This document shows, in pieces, positions 33,521 to 42,193 of a stretch of 64,000 nt of DNA (its first letter is position 1; every line of letters begins with the position of its first letter). The translations under genes were made by a program, and so were the position numbers. This stretch comes from JBMOGA01 sp049318625 (GTDB taxonomy: Bacteria > Pseudomonadota > Alphaproteobacteria > Rhizobiales > Hyphomicrobiaceae): positions 47,357 to 111,356 of the forward strand of contig JBMOGA010000006.1 of the NCBI GenBank assembly GCA_049318625.1, read 5' to 3'. The notes beneath the pieces are model-generated. The model was not told the DNA's origin, searched no databases, and saw only the letters and a program-made list of their open reading frames with translations.

Positions 33521-35608
33521 GTGACCATGGACTCGAGCCCGACCATCGCGCACTCCGTCTGCCCGCACGACTGCCCTTCGACCTGTGCGCTCGACATCGA
33601 ACTGCTCGGCAATGGCCGCATCGGGCGGGTACGCGGCGCCAAGGAGAACAGCTACACGGATGGTGTGATCTGCAACAAGGTGGCCCGCTATGCCGAGCGC
33701 CAGCATCATCCCGACCGCCTGCTCCATCCGCTGAAACGTGTCGGCCCCAAGGGCTCCGGCCAGTTCACACGCGTCTCGTGGGACGAAGCGCTCGATCTGA
33801 CGGCGGCAGCGATGCTCGACGCCGAGCGTCGCTACGGACCCGAGGCGGTCTGGCCTTACTATTTCGCGGGCACCATGGGTCTCGTGATGCGCGACGGCAT
33901 CAACCGACTGCGCCACGCCAAGCGCTACTCGCAGATGTTCGCGACGATCTGCACGACCCTCGCGTGGTCGGGTTTCGCGGCCGGCACCGGCCGCTTGGCC
34001 GGGAGCGATCCGCGCGAGATGGCCAAGTCCGATCTGGTGGTCATCTGGGGCACCAACCCGGTCAACACCCAGGTCAACGTCATGACCCACGCGGTGAAGG
34101 CGCGGAAGGAGCGCGGTGCCAAGATCGTCGCGGTCGACATCTACCAGAACGGCACGATGGATCAGGCCGACCTGGCACTGTGCTTGCGTCCGGGCACTGA
34201 CGGCGCGCTGGCCTGCGCGGTCATGCACATACTGTTCCGCGACGGCCACGCCAATTGGCCCTATCTCGAGCGCTACACCGACTGTCCGCGCGAACTCGAA
34301 ACCCATCTGCGATCGCGCACGCCGGAATGGGCGAGCGCCATCACGGGGCTCGCCGTCGCCGAGATCGAGACGTTCGCCCGCATGGTCGGCACGACTCCGC
34401 GCACGTACTTCCGCCTCGGCTACGGCTTCACGCGCCAGCGCAACGGCGCCCACAACATGCATGCCGCGCTCTCCATCGCCGCCGTGACGGGCGCATGGGC
34501 CCACGAAGGCGGTGGCGCCTTCCATACCAACGGGGCCATCTTCCACTGGAACAAGTCGATGATCGAAGGGCTCGACGTCCTCGACCCGTCGACCCGCGTG
34601 CTCGACATGTCGCGCATTGGCGCGGTGCTGACCGGCGATCCCTACGACATCGGCGCCGGCCCCCCGGTCACCGCCCTGTTCGTGCAGAACATGAACCCGG
34701 TGCAGGTCGCGCCCGACCAACGCACGGTCAAGCGCGGCTTTGCCCGGGAGGATCTGTTCGTCTGCGTCCACGAGCAGTTCATGACCGCGACGGCGCGTAT
34801 GGCGGACGTGGTGCTGCCGGCCACGATGTTCACCGAGCACGACGACCTCTACCAGGGCGGCGGCCACCAGCACATTCTGCTCGGGCCGCAGTTGCTGCCA
34901 CCGCCCGGTGAGTGCCGGTCGAACCACGATGTCGTCTGCGCCTTGGCCAAGCGCGTCGGCGCCGAGCATCCCGGGTTCGACATGACGTCGCGCGAGTTGA
35001 TCGACTGGACGCTGCAGAATTCCGGCTGGGGCACGCTGGCCGAGCTTGAGCAGAAGCGCTGGATCGACTGCCAGCCCGCGTTCGAGGTCGCCCATTACAC
35101 CGAGGGTTTCGGCTATCCCGACGGCAAGTTCCGTTTCAAGCCGGACTGGGCGAATGTGCCGGTCGGACGGCGTCACGACTGGGGCATCGCCGATCGCATG
35201 CCCCGTTTGCCGGACCACTGGGACGTGATCGAGAATGCCGACGCAGCCCACCCGTTCCGGCTCGCCACGTCGCCGGCGCGCAACTACCTGAACTCGTCGT
35301 TCAACGAGACGCCGACATCGCGCCAGCGCGAAGGCCGGCCGCGCGTCAAGATGCATCCGCAGGATGTGGCGTCGCTCGGCCTCACCGATGGTCAGCGTGT
35401 GGTCATGGGCAACACCCGTGGCGAGATTCGACTTGTGGTCGAGACATTCGCAGGGATCCAGCGCGGCGTCGTGGTGGTCGAGAGCATCGCACCAAATGAG
35501 GATTTCGAGGGCGGCGAGGGCATCAATACGCTGACCGGGGCCGACCAGCCGGCGCCCTACGGCGGTGGCGCCTTCCACGACAACCGCGTCTGGATCAGAG
35601 CGGCCTGA
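33521..35608 (+). CDS. Molybdopterin oxidoreductase (bis-MGD family, cytoplasmic)
   Basis: A 695-residue catalytic subunit of the DMSO reductase family. The N-terminus has no Tat signal, so it stays in the cytoplasm. Cys 14, 18, 22 and 51 (CPHDCPSTC, then VICNK) bind a [4Fe-4S] cluster. The molybdopterin domain follows (VVIWGTNPVNTQ, RLGYGFTRQRNG), and the C-terminal dinucleotide-binding domain holds VKMHPQDVASLGL. The molybdenum ligand may be Cys 144 in ATICTT. No electron-transfer subunits are adjacent. The enzyme could be a formate dehydrogenase-like or other reductase; substrate unknown. The fdhD-mobAB operon in the same window could serve it. GTG 33521 is best spaced after AGGG; ATG 33527 is possible. 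Confidence 0.9.
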   Translation: MTMDSSPTIAHSVCPHDCPSTCALDIELLGNGRIGRVRGAKENSYTDGVICNKVARYAERQHHPDRLLHPLKRVGPKGSGQFTRVSWDEALDLTAAAMLDAERRYGPEAVWPYYFAGTMGLVMRDGINRLRHAKRYSQMFATICTTLAWSGFAAGTGRLAGSDPREMAKSDLVVIWGTNPVNTQVNVMTHAVKARKERGAKIVAVDIYQNGTMDQADLALCLRPGTDGALACAVMHILFRDGHANWPYLERYTDCPRELETHLRSRTPEWASAITGLAVAEIETFARMVGTTPRTYFRLGYGFTRQRNGAHNMHAALSIAAVTGAWAHEGGGAFHTNGAIFHWNKSMIEGLDVLDPSTRVLDMSRIGAVLTGDPYDIGAGPPVTALFVQNMNPVQVAPDQRTVKRGFAREDLFVCVHEQFMTATARMADVVLPATMFTEHDDLYQGGGHQHILLGPQLLPPPGECRSNHDVVCALAKRVGAEHPGFDMTSRELIDWTLQNSGWGTLAELEQKRWIDCQPAFEVAHYTEGFGYPDGKFRFKPDWANVPVGRRHDWGIADRMPRLPDHWDVIENADAAHPFRLATSPARNYLNSSFNETPTSRQREGRPRVKMHPQDVASLGLTDGQRVVMGNTRGEIRLVVETFAGIQRGVVVVESIAPNEDFEGGEGINTLTGADQPAPYGGGAFHDNRVWIRAA

Positions 35609-35611
35609 TCC

Positions 35612-36280
35612 CTACTTGCAGACCCGGCCGATCCCGTTGGCGCCCCGTTTGGCGAGGTCGACGTGAAAATGGTCGCGATGCATGGCGTCATACTCGGGAC
35701 CCAGCACCGTCGTGAACGTGTGGCAGGCACCCGAATGGACGGCGCGCAGGAAGGCCTGCTCGTGGCTGGCGCCGCGCCACCCATCCTTGACGTTCACCAC
35801 CCGGCCGTCCGCAGTGACGAATGCGGCGACGTCGAGTGCGTTGGCGTGGCCGTGTTCGGAAAGACGCCCGCCCTTTTGATGGTTCATGGGACGGCATCCG
35901 TACGACGCGGCGACTTTGACCTCGACGATCGGTGCGCCGAGATACAGGCGTGCTGCCGGCTCGACCGTCGTGCTCATCCAGTGCTCGACGGCCGGGACCA
36001 TCGGACAACGCAGCAGAGCAGCGGGTTTGAGGCCGATGCGGCCGTCGCTGGTCGCGGCCATCTCGAAGGGGCGCAGGGCACCACAGACGCTGGGTCCACC
36101 GAGCGCCGAACGCGCCTGCACGAAACGCGTCTCATTGACGACGTTGGACGCAAGGCAGGCCTGCTCTTCAGCTTCCCGCCACGGCTCCCGTTCGGCGACG
36201 AAATATGGCGTCGAACTGCAGCCCCACAGCAGCAGGGCGGCGCCAGAGGCCATGCAAAGGGACGCGAGGTGACGCAACAT
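35612..36280 (-). CDS. Extensin-family lipoprotein (Extensin-like_C domain)
   Basis: A 222-residue envelope protein. Its lipobox LLWGC, with Cys at about residue 21, makes it a probable lipoprotein. The mature part is the extensin-like C-terminal domain common in alphaproteobacteria: YGCRPMNHQKGGRLSEHGHA near 128-147, ALDVAAFV, and HRDHFHVDLA near the end, an arrangement of His/Asp residues that resembles LAS-type D-Ala-D-Ala peptidases. It may trim peptidoglycan, but activity is not established for the family. It converges with the molybdopterin oxidoreductase gene, three bases apart. Confidence 0.88.
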   Translation of the reverse strand: MLRHLASLCMASGAALLLWGCSSTPYFVAEREPWREAEEQACLASNVVNETRFVQARSALGGPSVCGALRPFEMAATSDGRIGLKPAALLRCPMVPAVEHWMSTTVEPAARLYLGAPIVEVKVAASYGCRPMNHQKGGRLSEHGHANALDVAAFVTADGRVVNVKDGWRGASHEQAFLRAVHSGACHTFTTVLGPEYDAMHRDHFHVDLAKRGANGIGRVCK

Positions 36281-36405
36281 GCCCTCGAGCTAAGCAAAAC
36301 ATCGTTAACGTCGGGTCAACCCGGCGTCACGACGGCCAGAGGATCAATCAGAAATCAGGCATGCCGACGGACGGAATGGCGGCGACAATGTGCCCCTCGG
36401 CGCAG

Positions 36406-37227
36406 TCAGCGGTCCATGTAGCGCTGCCAGAGCTTTTCGCCGATGTGGCAGTCCACGTCGGTCGACGGTGGCTTGAATTGGACCCGGAACAGCCGCGGCT
36501 CCGTCCCGGCGATTTCCAAAAGCAGTTTCCGGCGGGTGGCGGTCAGGAACTCGCTCCGCTCGTAGATCGGGATGGCAAAAGAGCCCGGGCCGCCGATCAC
36601 GCAGCCTTCGTAATAGTCGAGCAGGTTCGAGATCTCGAACATCGAGGACATCGACGGCCGGAGCAGGATCGGCAGACCGTTGATCGCCACCCCATCGGCG
36701 ACGAGCTTGTCCCGCACGACAGTCACCGCGCCACCGGCGTTGTTCGGGCCGTCTCCCGAGATATCGATGACCCGTCGCGCGCCGGTGTCGGGCCGCTCCG
36801 CTAGCAGTTCACTGGCGTAGCGCAGGGCCGCCGAGATCGAGGTCATGCGATCGCGCGAGATCGGAGCAGCCGCCAGTGCCGCAGCGAACGACTCTGCCTC
36901 GACGCGAGTTCCAACCACGGTCCAGGGGATGACGACGCGCTGGGAATGCGGACCCGCCCACTCGATGTAGGTCACCGCGATCCGGCGATGCGCCCCGGAC
37001 GCGATGGCCCGCTGCACCTCACGGTCGCGAAAGGCAGCCACGTAACCTTCGCGCTGAAGCTGTTGTTCTTCCGGGTCCATCGACCAAGAGATGTCGACCG
37101 CCAGCACCAATTCGAGATCGACGGGTTGCGCACGCGCCGCCGTGCCGAAGCCGCCGATGAGAACGGCCGAAAGGACCGATAAGGCGACCGCGAGGGCCGC
37201 CATTCTGGAGCGCGCCATCCGCAACAT
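36406..37227 (-). CDS. DUF1194 domain-containing secreted VWA-like protein
   Basis: A 273-residue exported protein of family DUF1194, a von Willebrand factor A-like fold. After a signal peptide ending at ARA-Q (about residue 34), the metal-dependent adhesion site VDISWSMDPEE gives the DxSxS pattern near 43-47. The domain continues with RRVIDISGDGPNNAGG, another VWA strand typical of this family. It probably binds a protein partner in the periplasm; no function is known. Starts at 37227 or 37218 are equally weak in ribosome site; the frame is also open well upstream but without family likeness. Confidence 0.87.
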   Translation of the reverse strand: MLRMARSRMAALAVALSVLSAVLIGGFGTAARAQPVDLELVLAVDISWSMDPEEQQLQREGYVAAFRDREVQRAIASGAHRRIAVTYIEWAGPHSQRVVIPWTVVGTRVEAESFAAALAAAPISRDRMTSISAALRYASELLAERPDTGARRVIDISGDGPNNAGGAVTVVRDKLVADGVAINGLPILLRPSMSSMFEISNLLDYYEGCVIGGPGSFAIPIYERSEFLTATRRKLLLEIAGTEPRLFRVQFKPPSTDVDCHIGEKLWQRYMDR

Positions 37228-37610
37228 GACAAAAGTCTGACACGATGTGACGCCGCGGCCAAGAGCCTTTTCGGATCCGGCGCCATGGTGGAGCGGCGAA
37301 GCCGCCGGTTGAGACGGCCCGCCGACCGCGGGGCCAGCGTCGGCAGCCAGCCCCGCGTAAGCTCTCGATTGTGCGAAATTTCGTAGGTTATCCACCGGTG
37401 TCGACGAGGAGGCATGACAAACCAGCAGAAAGTTCGTACAAAGAACCTGTCCCGGAGGACACGTCGAGTGTCTCAACCGGACGAACGAGTACTGCGTAAG
37501 CGTTTGCGTTTGTGCTCCCACAATACATCGTCCTGGCTCAGGGGTGCGTTGCGTAGGGCCGCCGAGCTGGATGAACTTGTGGGAGCACCACTCGTTACGT
37601 TCGCGCCGCG
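37228..37610. other. Intergenic region with a long-spaced 12-bp inverted repeat
   Basis: About 380 bases between two minus-strand genes. GTGCTCCCACAA at 37512-37523 and its exact complement TTGTGGGAGCAC at 37577-37588 are separated by 53 bases; an operator pair or large hairpin is possible. A plus-strand frame from 37414 exists, but it runs antisense into the thioesterase gene and its ribosome site is too close to the start, so I do not call it. Confidence 0.4.
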
Positions 37611-38048
37611 TCAGGCCTGCTTCGCCACGCGCATGAAGGTCGCCTGCAAGACCGCAACCAGCGTGCGGCTCCCGGCGTCATCCTCGACGTCCACATCCAC
37701 CCGGCAGACCGTGATCGACTTGCCCGACCGCAGCACCGTCCCGTCGGCAATCAGCGCCCGGCCTTTCGCGGGGCGCACGAAGTTGACCTTGTACTCGATG
37801 GTCACGACTTCGCTGTCGGCCGGCATCTGCGTGAGGGCGGCGTAGCCGCCCGCGCTGTCGCCGATCGCGCCGATGACCGCGCCATGGAAAAGACCGTGCT
37901 GTTGCGAGACGCGATCGGAGAAGGGGACCGTGATGGTGACATGCCCGGACTCGATGCGGGTCAGCCGCGCGCCTATCGACTGCATCAGCCCCTGCAGGGC
38001 GAAGCTGCGCGTCACCACGTCGGCGAAACTCGGCTGGCTCGAAGTCAA
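37611..38048 (-). CDS. PaaI-type hotdog-fold thioesterase
   Basis: A small hotdog-fold protein, 145 residues from the TTG at 38048 (GGGAG eight bases upstream); a TTG at 38102 would give 163. The key region RVSQQHGLFHGAVIGAIGDSAGGYAAL has the HG turn and the acidic residue on the helix as in PaaI-type thioesterases. The second half has VTIEYKVNFVRPAKGRALIAD, typical of the sheet. It would cleave acyl- or aryl-CoA; substrate unknown. It lies near an acyl-CoA synthetase/acetyltransferase fusion on the same strand. It is a second thioesterase in the window, distinct from the one at 16250. Confidence 0.85.
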   Translation of the reverse strand: MTSSQPSFADVVTRSFALQGLMQSIGARLTRIESGHVTITVPFSDRVSQQHGLFHGAVIGAIGDSAGGYAALTQMPADSEVVTIEYKVNFVRPAKGRALIADGTVLRSGKSITVCRVDVDVEDDAGSRTLVAVLQATFMRVAKQA

Positions 38049-38250
38049 GGCGGCATACTCCCGGCGCGCTGAGGGCTGACTTGGTCCATAGCGTGTGATC
38101 AACCCTGATGGGTTCGGCTCGGCGATCCGACCAGATCCTGAATCACGGTCAGCATCATAGTCACAGACTGCGATCCACGCTCACACGGGAAACGCGCAGC
38201 ACGCCCACACCGAGCGATCTCGGTCGATTCGAGGCCCCCGGCCTACGGTG

Positions 38251-40932
38251 TCACGGCGTTGCCAGATCCAATACGACCTCGCGCACGCTCGGATCGCCGG
38301 GGAACGGCTGGATCTTGAAGCCGAGGCTCTCGCACATCTTCAGCATCGTCGTGTTGTCGGCCAGCACCGCGCCGATGATCTGGTGCAAGCCGGTGCTCCG
38401 GGCATAGTCGATGAGATGCTGCATCAGCTTCCAGCCGAGACCGTGTCCCTTGAGGTCGGAGCGCACCAGGACTCCATATTCGCCTCGCACGAAGTCGGCG
38501 TCCGCGATGAAGCGCGCGACTCCCAGCAGGTCCCCGTCCTTCGAAAGGGCGACGAAGGCCATCTCGCGTGCGTAGTCGATCTGCGTCAGGCGAGCGAGAA
38601 ACTTGTGAGAGAGATCTGGCCGCGGCGTGAAGAACCTGAGCCGCATGTCCTCCGCGTCGACGTGGGAAAAGAACTCCTGATACAGGGCTTCGTCCTCGGG
38701 TCGGATCGGCCGGATGGTGACGTGGCCGACACAGTCGAAGTCGACCTCCTTTTGCCATTCCCGCGGGTACGGCCGTATCGCCATACGGACTCGCGGCTTT
38801 TCGACCGGATCCTCGAGCCGGATGCGGGCGTCGAGCACGATGGCGTCGGTCTCGTCGGCGAGCAGAGGATTGATGTCGATCTCGCGGATCGCCGGATGGC
38901 TGGCCACCATGTAGCCGAGCTTCACCAGCGTCATCGCGATGGCCTCGATGTTGGCCGGCGCCCGGTCGCGATACCCGGCAAGCAGCCGCGAGACGCGGGT
39001 CTGGCGGATGAGATCGTGGGCGAGCCGCAGATCGAGCGGTGGCAGTGCGTAGGCCGCATCCCGCAACACCTCGACCGCCGTGCCGCCCGCCCCGAACATC
39101 AGCAACGGTCCGAACGTCGGGTCCTCGCTGACACCGACGATCAGCTCGTGCGCGTGCGAGCGGCGGATCATCGGCTGGACCGTGAAGCCGTCAATTCGTG
39201 CATCCGGCCGCGCCGCGCGGGCGCGCTCGAGCATCAACTCGGCGGCCTGCTCGACCTGCAGCGGCGTCTCGAGGTTGAGCCGGACACCGCCGACATCGGA
39301 CTTGTGCGGGATGTCGACCGACAGAATCTTGATCACGACGGCACCGTGACGCGCGAGCATCGGAGCGGCGCGGTCGCGGGCCTCCGCCGGAGTGGCGGCA
39401 AGCTCGGTGGCCACCGTCGGAATACCGAAGGCCGACAGCACGTTCTTGGCTTCGAGCTCGGTCAGGTGCCGGCGCCCCTGGGCGAGGCAGTCGGCGATGA
39501 GCTGCCCGGTCGCGTCGCTGCCGGCATACATCGCCTCCGGCAGCGACGGCGGCATCGACAGCAGCTCGGTCTGCGCGCGCGTGTACCGCACGAGCTGCAT
39601 GAACCCGTGCACAGAATCGGCAGGCGTATCGAAGCTCGCGATGTGGTGTTCGGCGAAGTGCCGGCGCGAGCTTTCGGCCGCATCGACGCCGAGCCAGTTG
39701 GTCAGCACCGGCTTGGAGCGCCGCTTGGCCGCCCGCCGCGCGGCGAGCGTGCGCGTCACCGCCTCGGCGGCCTCATGACTGTCGTGCAGCGCCGTCGGGC
39801 AATTGATCACCAGCACCGCGTCCGTCTGCGGGTCGTCGAGTACGGCATCCAGCGCCGCGGCGTAGCGGTCGGGCCCGGCATCGCCGATGATGTCGACCGG
39901 ATTGCTGTGAGACCATGTCGCCGGCAGGGCACCGTCGAGTTTGGCCAGGGTCTCGGGGGCCAACGACCCCAGCAGCCCGCCATGGTCGGAAAGCGCATCG
40001 GCCGCCAGAACGCCGGCCCCGCCACCGTTGGTCACGATGGTGAGCCGCTCGCCCTCGAGCGGCGAGACCTTGGAGAGGATCTCGGCGGCATCGAACAGCT
40101 CGGACAGTTCCTGCACGCGCAACAGTCCGGCCCGCCGGAAAGCGGCGTCGTAGGCGGCATCCGCGCCGGCGAGCGCGCCGGTGTGCGAGAAGGCGGCCTT
40201 GGCGCTCGCCTCGTGCCGGCCGGACTTGATGACGATCACCGGCTTCGAGCGGGCCGCCCGGCGCGCCGCCGACATGAACTTCGGCGCGTGCTTCAGGCTC
40301 TCCATGTAGAGCAGGATGGCGCGACTCGACGGATCACCGGCGAAGTAGTCCAGGAAGTCGCCGAAGTCGGCGTCGGCCATGTCGCCGAGCGAGACGACGT
40401 GGGAGAAGCCGATGCCGCGGCTCTCCGCCCAGTCGACGATGGCGGTGACCAGTGCGCCCGACTGCGACAGGAACGCGAGGCGACCATTGCGAGCGGCGCG
40501 ATGCGAGAAGCTGGCGTCGAGCCCGATGCCCGGGACCATCAGACCGATGCAGTTGGGACCCTGGATGCGCAGCAGATGGCGACCGGCCGCGGCCAGCATG
40601 GCATCGGCAAGCTCGCCGCGAACCCCGGCGGTGATGATCACGGCGGCGCGGCACCCCTTGCGGCCGAGTTCGTCGATCAGGCCGGGGATCGTCGCGGCTG
40701 GCGTGGCGATCACGGCCAGATCGGGCGCATCGGGCAGCGCATCGACCGAGGCGTAACATGCGACGCCCTCGACCACCGGCCGGCGCGGGTTGACGAACCA
40801 GAGGGGCCCCTTGAAGCCGCCACGCTTCAGGTTGCGGGCGGTGATGGCGCCAATGCTGTGGGGCACGTCGCTGGCGCCGATCAAGGCGACAGAGCGCGGT
40901 GCGAGCAGGTGCTCGAAGTTGCGAATGCTCAT
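38251..40932 (-). CDS. ADP-forming acyl-CoA synthetase-like/GNAT protein acetyltransferase fusion (Pat type)
   Basis: An 893-residue multidomain protein like PatZ/Pat of other bacteria, in which a nucleoside-diphosphate-forming acyl-CoA synthetase module regulates a GNAT lysine acetyltransferase. From the start: CoA-binding domain (SVALIGASDVPHSIG near 14-28), succinyl-CoA-ligase-like domains (GPNCIGLM, FLSQSGALVTAI, FSHTGALAGAD), ATP-grasp region (about 480-700), then GNAT (about 720-885, RFIADADFVRGEYGVLVRSD, GLGWKLMQHLIDYAR). The conserved His of the phosphorylated loop appears as FSHTGAL. It probably acetylates acetyl-CoA synthetase or other enzymes in response to acyl-CoA; both synthetase and acetyltransferase activities should be tested. 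Confidence 0.9.
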   Translation of the reverse strand: MSIRNFEHLLAPRSVALIGASDVPHSIGAITARNLKRGGFKGPLWFVNPRRPVVEGVACYASVDALPDAPDLAVIATPAATIPGLIDELGRKGCRAAVIITAGVRGELADAMLAAAGRHLLRIQGPNCIGLMVPGIGLDASFSHRAARNGRLAFLSQSGALVTAIVDWAESRGIGFSHVVSLGDMADADFGDFLDYFAGDPSSRAILLYMESLKHAPKFMSAARRAARSKPVIVIKSGRHEASAKAAFSHTGALAGADAAYDAAFRRAGLLRVQELSELFDAAEILSKVSPLEGERLTIVTNGGGAGVLAADALSDHGGLLGSLAPETLAKLDGALPATWSHSNPVDIIGDAGPDRYAAALDAVLDDPQTDAVLVINCPTALHDSHEAAEAVTRTLAARRAAKRRSKPVLTNWLGVDAAESSRRHFAEHHIASFDTPADSVHGFMQLVRYTRAQTELLSMPPSLPEAMYAGSDATGQLIADCLAQGRRHLTELEAKNVLSAFGIPTVATELAATPAEARDRAAPMLARHGAVVIKILSVDIPHKSDVGGVRLNLETPLQVEQAAELMLERARAARPDARIDGFTVQPMIRRSHAHELIVGVSEDPTFGPLLMFGAGGTAVEVLRDAAYALPPLDLRLAHDLIRQTRVSRLLAGYRDRAPANIEAIAMTLVKLGYMVASHPAIREIDINPLLADETDAIVLDARIRLEDPVEKPRVRMAIRPYPREWQKEVDFDCVGHVTIRPIRPEDEALYQEFFSHVDAEDMRLRFFTPRPDLSHKFLARLTQIDYAREMAFVALSKDGDLLGVARFIADADFVRGEYGVLVRSDLKGHGLGWKLMQHLIDYARSTGLHQIIGAVLADNTTMLKMCESLGFKIQPFPGDPSVREVVLDLATP

Positions 40933-41062
40933 GATCGGGCCTTATCTGATGCGCGGCGGGCCGTTGAAATCTGGCCCGGCCTTTCGAATAGCCATCCCAT
41001 GCTGCAGGTGCGAAGAGCGTTGATCGGGGTCAAACTCCGCACCGCGAGTCGACCTTGTGGCG

Positions 41063-41500
41063 TCAGGTCAGCACAAGCACCGGCAGCGTCCCGTTGGTCA
41101 AAACCCGCATGGTTTCGCTGCCGATCAGCCGCGCCGCCCGGCCGCGTCGGCCATGGCTCGCCATCACGATCATGTCCACGCCTCGGCTCTCGGCCGTTTC
41201 CAGGATGCCCTGCCACGGACGCTCGCTCTCGACCCGCAGCGTCTCACATGAAACACCGAGATCGGCGGCCGTCTTGCGGACCCAGGCGAAGTGCGCCTCG
41301 ATCCGCTTGGCGATCTCGACCTTGACCGATTCCGGCAGTTCCGTGAGGTCGACGCCCAGCACGACGATATGGGCCGGCGCGCCGCTCACGCGCACGACCA
41401 GCGCCGTGGCCCCGAGCGCGCGGGCCAGTTCGAGACCTTGCGCCACGGCCCGGCAAGACGCGTCGCTGCCATCGGTGGCTATGAGAAGCTGATGAAACAC
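41063..41500 (-). CDS. Universal stress protein (UspA family)
   Basis: A 145-residue UspA-type protein. LLIATDGSDASCRAVAQGLELA near 5-26 carries the Asp that contacts ATP in nucleotide-binding members, and VDMIVMASHGRRGRAARLIGSE near 108-129 supplies the G-2x-G-9x-G(S/T)-like loop. TVLTNGTLPVLVLT closes the fold. It may bind ATP and act during starvation or stress. GTG start at 41500 is supported by GGAGG at good spacing. It follows the Pat-type gene on the same strand, with 130 bases between. Confidence 0.93.
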   Translation of the reverse strand: MFHQLLIATDGSDASCRAVAQGLELARALGATALVVRVSGAPAHIVVLGVDLTELPESVKVEIAKRIEAHFAWVRKTAADLGVSCETLRVESERPWQGILETAESRGVDMIVMASHGRRGRAARLIGSETMRVLTNGTLPVLVLT

Positions 41501-41646
41501 AGGACACCTCCGGACCGTTTCAGCCGACCGTCACCCAACATCGGGGACAGGCTTTGATGACCGTCAAACCGGCAACGAGAATACTCGCAGAAAATTACAC
41601 GAATTGGGGGACCAAGTGGGGCCGTCCGCCGAAGGAGAACAAGGCC

Positions 41647-42006
41647 ATGACCGTCGCCCGGATGCTCGGAGCTGCCGATCGCGATGTCTTCGCGGTGTGG
41701 CAGCCATGGCAAGCCACGGCCTTCGAAACGTGGTTGTCCATTGGCCGCGCCGTCACCCGCCGCTCGGGCGAAGCCGCCCATGAATGGTCGAATTTCCTGG
41801 TGTCGCGCATCCAACAGGATATGGCTCTGCAGCAGCAACTCATGAGCTGCCACGCGCCCGCTGATGCCCAGCGACTTGTGGCGGGGTTCTTCGAGCGCGC
41901 CGCCGACGATTATCGGCAGGAGTTCCAGCGGCTCGGGGACCTAGCCACGCGCATGTCGGGCGAGATCGCAGAGGCGATCGGAACCGAATCGCGCAATCGA
42001 TCGTAA
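41647..42006 (+). CDS. Phasin-family-like protein
   Basis: A 119-residue, largely helical, soluble protein. The pattern WSNFLVSRIQQDMALQQQLM followed by LVAGFFERAADDYRQEFQRLGDLATRM matches the phasin helices that coat polyhydroxyalkanoate granules, in a short Rhizobiales-type form. I choose ATG 41647 because AAGGAG lies ten bases upstream; a longer frame from about 41554 would add a Thr/Trp-containing N-terminus. No PHA synthase or depolymerase is in the window. The assignment is based on pattern only, and other helical granule or stress proteins look similar. Confidence 0.68.
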   Translation: MTVARMLGAADRDVFAVWQPWQATAFETWLSIGRAVTRRSGEAAHEWSNFLVSRIQQDMALQQQLMSCHAPADAQRLVAGFFERAADDYRQEFQRLGDLATRMSGEIAEAIGTESRNRS

Positions 42007-42193
42007 CTGTTCGCTATTCCGAGCAGTCAAATCGGCTGCCATGCCACACCGCGGCAGGTATCGTCCGGTAACGAACGGCGGCAGGACCGTTCGGCCTTGA
42101 CGGCTCGTCCGGCAATCACTGAGAGATGGGGTTCGACCGACGCCCGTGGCCCGAGGTGGCTGCGGCGCATCATGAAGGACGGGGAGCCCCTCG

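Noticed and set aside
33503..35578. A long minus-strand open frame opposite the molybdopterin oxidoreductase
   Set aside because: The plus-strand frame has all cofactor-binding motifs; the opposite frame has biased composition without recognisable motifs.
37414..37845. A plus-strand frame of 143 codons starting after GAGGAGG
   Set aside because: The ribosome site touches the start codon, and more than half the frame is antisense to the thioesterase gene; no family likeness.
38248..41325. A plus-strand open frame of about 1,000 codons opposite the acyl-CoA synthetase/GNAT gene
   Set aside because: It is antisense to a clear multidomain protein; its translation is His/Arg/Gln-rich with no domain pattern, as expected from the opposite strand of a GC-rich gene.
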